The position numbers and the translations under genes are program-made. Under the pieces are notes generated by a model. It worked only from the letters and a program-made list of their open reading frames with translations, did no database searches and was not told where the DNA came from. 64,000 nucleotides of DNA from Bacillota bacterium (GTDB lineage: Bacteria; Bacillota; Clostridia; Acetivibrionales; DSM-1351). The stretch spans positions 62,001-126,000 of the forward strand of contig JAEYHZ010000031.1 in NCBI GenBank assembly GCA_023409265.1, written 5' to 3'. The first letter of the stretch is position 1, and every line of letters begins with the position of its first letter. Positions 59,513 to 64,000 of the stretch are shown piece by piece.

Positions 59513-60903
59513 TCAACGAAGACAAACAACCTAAATATCTACAGTTGTTTGAACATATAAAGCATTTAATCACTGCCGGAGAGTTAGAGGCCGGAGAGAA
59601 GCTTCCAACTGTGAGAAACCTGTCCAAAACCCTGAATATCAACAGTATAACGGTTGTTAATGCATACAGGCAGCTTGAAAACCATAAATATATCACCGCC
59701 AAGAAGGGCAGTGGATACTTTATATCCAATATAAAAATACAAAAAGAGGAGACTCCAACCTCAAGCGATCTGGGAATGCCAACCGAGCCTGATGCTATTA
59801 ATTTTGCAAGCGCGACCCCCCATCCGTCAATTTTTCCAATAGAGTCCTTCAAGGAGTGCATTAATGATGTGCTGGAAAGGGATAAGGGCTTTGCTTTCGG
59901 GTATCAGGAGAGCAATGGTTTCAAGCCTCTGAGGAACTCCATACTCCATTATTTAAAGAGAAGGTACAATATCCGGGCAAAGGATGAAGAAAATCTCCTC
60001 ATAGTGTCCGGAGCTCAGCAGGGAATAGATCTGATTGGAAAAGCTTTATTAAATCCGGGTGATTATGTAATTACTGAAAATCCTACATACGACGGTGCCG
60101 TTGCAGTTTTTAAATCCAGGGGAGCAAGAGTGGTAGGAGTTAATATGGAGGACGATGGTCTGGATTTGGTTGATCTCGAAAAAAAGATCCGTATATGCAA
60201 GCCAAAGCTTATTTACCTCATGACCTGCTATCAGAACCCTACGACCATATGCTACAGCAATGCCAAAATGAGACGGATTCTTGAACTGGCTATAAAATAT
60301 AACCTTTATATAGTTGAAGATGATACCATGTCCGAATTGAATTACGACAATAGGGAGCAGGCACCATTAAAGGCTCTGGATAATGAAAACAAGTTTGTAA
60401 TTTATCTTAAAAGTTTTTCAAAAATACTTATGCCGGGTTTAAGAACGGGTTGTATGATTATACCTGACCTGCTCATAAAAGATTTTACAAAAATCAAGCA
60501 TACAAGTGACATTTCCTCTTCCGGACTGGTACAAAGGTCTCTGGATCAATATTTCCGTACCGGCAAATGGGAGGATCACCTGAATTATATGAAAGAAATA
60601 TACAAGGGTAAGTATGAATTTATGCTTGGTCAGCTTGAAAGGCTTGAGAAGTATGGAGTAAAATTCCAGAAACCAAACGGAGGGCTATATTTCTGGATCA
60701 ATCTGCCTAAAAACATATCTGCCCGGACAATATACAATTTTTGTAGGAACAGTGGACTTGTTGTTATTCCTTCCGGGGTGTTTTATGAGCATGATAATAA
60801 AAATAAGGATAGAAGCCTGAGGTTAAGCTTTGCTTCATCCAATATCGAACAGATAAGAAATGGTATGTCCATACTGGAAGCGTGCGTTGAGAAACTGTTG
60901 TAG
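59491..60903 (+). CDS. pdxR: MocR-type regulator of vitamin B6 synthesis (PdxR)
   Basis: This 470-residue protein has a GntR winged helix (about residues 1-85, NINSITVVNAYRQLEN recognition region) fused to a fold type I aminotransferase domain with NPTT in TCYQNPTTICYS and the PLP Lys in YLKSFSKILMPGLRTG. Divergent placement from pdxST is the hallmark of PdxR, which senses PLP by binding it at that Lys. I chose ATG 59491 with CGGAGGG at 59481-59487; the open frame extends 14 codons upstream. A perfect palindrome overlapping its first codons suggests autorepression. Confidence 0.9.
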   Translation: MSIVSIQFNEDKQPKYLQLFEHIKHLITAGELEAGEKLPTVRNLSKTLNINSITVVNAYRQLENHKYITAKKGSGYFISNIKIQKEETPTSSDLGMPTEPDAINFASATPHPSIFPIESFKECINDVLERDKGFAFGYQESNGFKPLRNSILHYLKRRYNIRAKDEENLLIVSGAQQGIDLIGKALLNPGDYVITENPTYDGAVAVFKSRGARVVGVNMEDDGLDLVDLEKKIRICKPKLIYLMTCYQNPTTICYSNAKMRRILELAIKYNLYIVEDDTMSELNYDNREQAPLKALDNENKFVIYLKSFSKILMPGLRTGCMIIPDLLIKDFTKIKHTSDISSSGLVQRSLDQYFRTGKWEDHLNYMKEIYKGKYEFMLGQLERLEKYGVKFQKPNGGLYFWINLPKNISARTIYNFCRNSGLVVIPSGVFYEHDNKNKDRSLRLSFASSNIEQIRNGMSILEACVEKLL

Positions 60904-60966
60904 GCTTTATAAATCAATACTTGTTACTTTAAAAACATTGTTTAATAAATTTCTATGTACAACCAA

Positions 60967-60997
60967 ATAAGTACCGGTCTATTTGATCAGTACTTAT
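60967..60997 (-). repeat. Inverted repeat between pdxR and the kinase-like gene
   Basis: ATAAGTAC (60967-60974) and GTACTTAT (60990-60997) form a perfect 8-bp stem with a 15-nt loop between two convergent genes. It is probably part of a weak terminator; the T-tracts are short on both strands. Confidence 0.5.
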
Positions 60998-61043
60998 GCT
61001 TTATGAGGAAAACCCTTTGAAAGTGTAATCCCTTAAGATGTAA

Positions 61044-61550
61044 TTACCAGTACTTTATAGGGGGAAATCTTTTTTTTATGAGAAGATTCCCTTTATAGTA
61101 TTTGTTAAAAATTTGATGTGTAAGGCCATAGTCAATTATTACAGGAACTCCGTTAATAAAGCCCCAGCTTGACGGCCTTCTGATATCGCCTCTTCCCAGA
61201 TCATTATTCTTTAGATCCTCAAAAAGATTATCAAGCTTTACCAGTGAATCAATACCTCTAACTTTATAGTAGAAATAGACTGTTCTGATATTTTTTATTC
61301 TTTTTGCCTTTGCCATTATAATCATCCTGCCGTCCTCGGAAATAGCAGGTACTTCAGCAAAGAAATGCGATTTGCGTGAATTGTAAATTGAGTATTCAGA
61401 TCTGTTTTGCTCAATACCTCGAATATCCTTTGCAACCTTAACAACATAACCATCATTTAAATCAAAAACAACTCTGCAGGACCCTGACCCAATGAGTTTG
61501 TACTCTCCATTACGTATTTTGTCTATAATATCCTGAGAAGTATAATCCAT
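61044..61550 (-). CDS. Minimal protein-kinase-like fold protein, unknown function
   Basis: I do not recognise an established family, but this 168-residue protein looks like a very reduced kinase fold. It has a glycine-rich loop and first strands (KLIGSGSCRVVFDLNDG, about residues 17-33), a VAIK-like Lys in YVVKVAKD, a hinge-like MIIMAKAKRI, and a DFG-like Asp in VPVIIDYGLTHQIF near residue 135. There is no catalytic HRD loop and the C-lobe is nearly absent. Similar small proteins occur in phages and Clostridia, from memory. It is a single gene on the minus strand. An inactive pseudokinase is as likely as an enzyme. Confidence 0.6.
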   Translation of the reverse strand: MDYTSQDIIDKIRNGEYKLIGSGSCRVVFDLNDGYVVKVAKDIRGIEQNRSEYSIYNSRKSHFFAEVPAISEDGRMIIMAKAKRIKNIRTVYFYYKVRGIDSLVKLDNLFEDLKNNDLGRGDIRRPSSWGFINGVPVIIDYGLTHQIFNKYYKGNLLIKKRFPPIKYW

Positions 61551-61730
61551 GCAATATCCACCATTTCAAATTAATCATAATACAGCATATTAAATATGTA
61601 TAAGGTCGGTTACACTTTTAATTTTTCAAAATTGTAACTGACCGGCATAATGTTTATTAGTGAATAAATTTGCGCAATTTTTATCAATTCCATTTTCTCT
61701 CAATATGCTAATATATAAATGGTGATGTTA

Positions 61731-62594
61731 GTGGAATACGGTAAACATATTGAATTGGCTATTGATTATATTGAAAATAATATTCAAGAAAAGCTTACGG
61801 TCAGCAGATGTGCAAAATCCTGTGGTTATTCGGAGTATCATTTCCTTCGAATTTTCAGACTTGTTACCGGATATACTCCAATGGATTATGTCAGGAAAAG
61901 ACGCTTGTGTGAGGCAGCAAGAGAGCTTTCAAATGGCAGAAAGCCTATTATTGAAATTGCCCTATCCTGGGGATTTGATTCTCTTGAAAATTTCATTAGA
62001 GCTTTTCAAACCGAACACGGTATTACTCCTGGGGCATACAGGCTGAAAAGGAACAGTCTTCATCTGTTTGACCCTAAAAAAGGTCGTTATAACCATAAAA
62101 ATAAAAATATGGAGCTTGAACCTCTCATACTGACAATTGATTCGTTTACCCTCTGCGGGTATACTTTTTCAACCAATAGCGCAGATAAACATTATGATAT
62201 ACCCAGGTTCTGGAATCATTACCATGTAAAAGGGCTGGGAGACAAGTTCAATTATATTTATTATCCGGAAGATAGAATTGATATTGGGCTGCTAGAACTT
62301 TGCTCCGATGATGCGTACAACTATATAATTGGAGTTGATCAAAAAGAAGACAATCCTGGACCGGATAATACAGTTAAAATTACAATTCCTGCTGCAACGT
62401 ATGCTGTTTTTAATACTCCTCCGGCAGATTCCTTTACATTTGTTGAAACCATACATGATACATGGAATTATATTTATTCAAAGTGGCTGCCCGAGTCAAC
62501 ATACAAAAGGTCAAACGGGTTTGATTTTGAATGTTATTGTGAAGAAAGCAGGACATATAGCCAAAAGATTTATATTCCCATTGAAAATAAATAA
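61731..62594 (+). CDS. AraC-family regulator with GyrI-like effector domain
   Basis: This protein of about 287 residues has an N-terminal pair of AraC helix-turn-helix motifs (about residues 5-105: LTVSRCAKSCGYSEYHFLRIF and IIEIALSWGFDSLENFIRAFQTEHGITPGAYR). A C-terminal GyrI/BmrR-like ligand domain follows (about 125-287, LTIDSFTLCGYTFSTN to YSQKIYIPIE). The start is uncertain: ATG 61719, ATG 61725 and GTG 61731 are in frame. GGTGAT at 61721-61726 favours GTG 61731. Such proteins often respond to drugs or small ligands. A BtrH-like gene follows after 20 nt and is probably its operon partner. Confidence 0.88.
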   Translation: MEYGKHIELAIDYIENNIQEKLTVSRCAKSCGYSEYHFLRIFRLVTGYTPMDYVRKRRLCEAARELSNGRKPIIEIALSWGFDSLENFIRAFQTEHGITPGAYRLKRNSLHLFDPKKGRYNHKNKNMELEPLILTIDSFTLCGYTFSTNSADKHYDIPRFWNHYHVKGLGDKFNYIYYPEDRIDIGLLELCSDDAYNYIIGVDQKEDNPGPDNTVKITIPAATYAVFNTPPADSFTFVETIHDTWNYIYSKWLPESTYKRSNGFDFECYCEESRTYSQKIYIPIENK

Positions 62595-62614
62595 AAACAA
62601 AGGACGGTGGCTAA

Positions 62615-63556
62615 ATGAAAAATTTTATTTCAAATGCGCGGTGGTTTGATGAGGATTTCGGGTTTTCATTTACGAAGTCGGTTTTTACTTCACTAAAGAT
62701 AGCAGGGTATGATGTTACTCAAACACAGATCGCTGCAAGGAGCGGGTTTGCTTTTCGCATCTGGATTGCCAAAACCTTGTGTCCCAGTGCAATGAGCATA
62801 TTTGATTGGGACTTTTTAAAAAAGGGAGTTGAACAATGCGGCTTTGAGGTTACTCATATAACGCGCCTGTGGAACGAGGAGTATCTTGAGGTGGAACGCA
62901 GGGAGAAGGCCCATGCGGCAATAAAAAAAGCTGTTGATGATGGAATTCCCGCTATTGTCTGGGATGCCTGCACTCCCGAATGGGAATTGATAACAGGATA
63001 CGATGATGACAATCGTGAGTATTCTGTACTTTCAGTAACAGGAAAAAAAGAGGTGATGCATTACGATAGGCTTGGACGACGTGAGATACCTATTATGTCT
63101 GTTACGATACCAGGTAAACCTAACGGTATGACTGAAGCTGAATCAGCAAAGGCGGTATTGCAAATGGCAATAAATCATGCACGTCAGCGAGAATGGGAAG
63201 ACAGACCGGAATATCAGGACGGATTAAATGCATACCCAACATGGGCAGAGGCAATGAATAATGTAACAGAGAACGACTGGCAAAGCAGGTATTATATACA
63301 AACCTACGAATGTATGAGACGATATGCAGCTGAGTATCTATCCAGCCTGGCCGGAGATATAAAAGAATTGCAATCGGCAGCAAAGCAATATAAAGACGTA
63401 CATAATAATTTAAAAGCAGCTCTTTTATTGCGCAATGACAGTAGTTTCCCTACAAGTGAAATTATTCATAAAATAAAGCAACATATATTGCTTGCCGGAG
63501 AGGCGGAAGAACAAGGGATTATTGCAATTGAAGAGTACCTAAAAACTGTCAGTTGA
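62615..63556 (+). CDS. BtrH-like peptidase/acyltransferase-family protein
   Basis: This 313-residue protein resembles the BtrH N-terminal domain family (a papain-like fold). It begins ISNARWFDEDFGFSFTKSVFTSLKIAGYD and continues with the AARSGFAFRIWIAKTLCPSAM segment, then IPAIVWDACTPEWELITGYDDDNREY, which places a catalytic-type Asp/His-like region, and a helical C-terminal half. The usual Cys near the N-terminus (as in HCx2TA) is replaced by Phe-Thr-Lys-Ser here, so activity is doubtful. It lies 20 nt after an AraC regulator, with GGACGGTGG upstream of ATG 62615. Substrate unknown. Confidence 0.68.
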   Translation: MKNFISNARWFDEDFGFSFTKSVFTSLKIAGYDVTQTQIAARSGFAFRIWIAKTLCPSAMSIFDWDFLKKGVEQCGFEVTHITRLWNEEYLEVERREKAHAAIKKAVDDGIPAIVWDACTPEWELITGYDDDNREYSVLSVTGKKEVMHYDRLGRREIPIMSVTIPGKPNGMTEAESAKAVLQMAINHARQREWEDRPEYQDGLNAYPTWAEAMNNVTENDWQSRYYIQTYECMRRYAAEYLSSLAGDIKELQSAAKQYKDVHNNLKAALLLRNDSSFPTSEIIHKIKQHILLAGEAEEQGIIAIEEYLKTVS

Positions 63557-63616
63557 CAGGTTTTGTTGATTTATATAGAAAGTTGGTTTTTGTAAACTTC
63601 TTTTTTCGAAAATATA

Positions 63617-63666
63617 GTTCAGGCCTGAACCTCACCCTTGACGAATAATACGTGTTGATGTATTAT
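63617..63666 (+). promoter_or_regulatory. Promoter of the structured RNA copy B, with palindrome
   Basis: TTGACG (63638-63643), 17-bp spacer, TATTAT (63661-63666). The perfect 14-bp palindrome GTTCAGGCCTGAAC at 63617-63630 ends 7 bp upstream of the -35 and may be an activator or repressor site. The first 60 bases after the BtrH-like stop show nothing else. Confidence 0.6.
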
Positions 63667-63672
63667 AATTTA

Positions 63673-63830
63673 TAACGAGTCAGTAAAATGTCCCCAACCT
63701 CTTTTGGGTGGCGGGTTCCGCTTTGGTGTTCAAGCGTGAGAACATATCTTCCGACTCATTGAAACGCACAGAGGTAATAAAATTTTTCTACAGTCGAAAA
63801 ATTTTATCTGAACTTATGCGTTATAATTAT
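63673..63830 (+). ncRNA. Unassigned structured RNA, copy B
   Basis: Downstream of the promoter, GAGTC (63677-63681) pairs with GACTC (63753-63757) and encloses hairpins that include GTTC...GAAC. After TTGAAACGCA comes the second domain: AACGCA/TGCGTT (63763-63768/63818-63823) with an inner AT-rich stem ATAAAA/TTTTAT. The 65-nt block 63759-63823 matches copy A at 15669-15733. In the inner stem copy B has a T-A pair where copy A has G-C, a compensatory change. No open frame fits. It could be a free small RNA or a leader for the T-box unit downstream. Confidence 0.5.
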
Positions 63831-63867
63831 GAAGTCAATAATTAGTAACAATTACAGTTCTTTTTGT

Positions 63868-63897
63868 TGACTTGGAATTTAATATACAAATATGATG
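63868..63897 (+). promoter_or_regulatory. Promoter of the second T-box leader
   Basis: TTGACT (63868-63873), 18-bp spacer, TATGAT (63892-63897), immediately before the T-box stem I. AAGTCAA/TTGACTT (63833-63839/63868-63874) is an inverted repeat covering the -35. Confidence 0.6.
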
Positions 63898-64000
63898 ATT
63901 GGAAAGAGTAGAAAGCCGTTGGCCTCACAGAGAGCGGACGTGTGGTGGAAGTTCGCAGGTACGGGTTTTTGAAAATCATCCAGGAGTTGCAGCCTGAATT
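63898..64000 (+). promoter_or_regulatory. T-box riboswitch, 5' part, predicted tRNA-Ile specifier (AUC)
   Basis: Stem I of a T-box leader is cut by the window end. Visible are GGAAAGAGTA (S-turn), AGAGAGCGG, the distal GGTGGAAG, and the specifier loop GAA-A-ATC-A-TCCAGGAG with codon ATC at 63975-63977. The frame of this loop aligns base for base with that of the leader at 51.1 kb. The controlled gene lies beyond the window; ileS or an isoleucine/valine gene is expected. Confidence 0.8.

Overview
The window looks like a stretch of core chromosome from an anaerobic, endospore-forming, low-GC Firmicute (Clostridia). Evidence for this is spo0A, spoIVB, ylbJ, a 23-residue spoVM and a GerMN-domain lipoprotein, AT-rich intergenic DNA, strong GGAGG ribosome sites, T-box leaders and a rubrerythrin. 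The gene order dxs-tlyA-nadK-argR-recN-spoIVB-spo0A is the classic Firmicute block. A member of the mesophilic cellulolytic clostridia (Ruminiclostridium-like) is my best guess, but that is inference from overall resemblance.

Layout. 1-7.5 kb: the dxs to spo0A block (isoprenoid precursor, rRNA methylation, NADP, arginine control, recombination repair, sporulation). 7.7-11.7 kb: an OmpR-type regulator, its kinase and an HtrA protease. 11.9-19.6 kb: an HD-GYP protein, glycogen synthase, endonuclease III, a large FtsA-like protein with a beta-grasp-like tail, and a GGDEF cyclase. 20.5-26.4 kb: spoVM, rpmB, recG, rsmD, coaD, a coiled-coil protein and ylbJ. 27.2-34.1 kb: branched-chain aminotransferase, a membrane protein, a MocR regulator with an adjacent aminotransferase, a HIT-like protein and a cysteine-desulfurase-like enzyme. 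34.9-40.0 kb: a two-component system with an FtsX-type ABC exporter. 40.1-50.4 kb: two tRNAs, fluoride channel, sirtuin, a MITE-like element, a predicted ATPase, thioesterase, rubrerythrin, PAP2 phosphatase, secreted proteins. 49.3-56.2 kb: DegS/DegU-like pair, a T-box-controlled acyl-CoA ligase, a homocysteine methyltransferase-like protein and a GluP-like rhomboid protease. 56.3-60.9 kb: a serpin and the pdxST/pdxR vitamin B6 locus. 61.0-64 kb: a minimal kinase-like protein, an AraC regulator, a BtrH-like protein, an unassigned structured RNA and the start of a second T-box leader.

The most interesting points are these. (1) A T-box whose specifier reads CUC (Leu) lies in front of an acyl-CoA ligase rather than an amino-acid gene; this suggests activation of isovalerate for leucine synthesis, which is inference. 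(2) A 65-nt structured element occurs at 15.67 kb and 63.76 kb, with a compensatory base-pair change and a degenerate third copy before spoVM. (3) rsmD has no AUG, GUG or UUG at its proper start and appears to begin at AUA. (4) A promoter for a PAP2 phosphatase is bracketed by two identical palindromic operators. (5) A 277-bp MITE-like element has 24-bp terminal inverted repeats.
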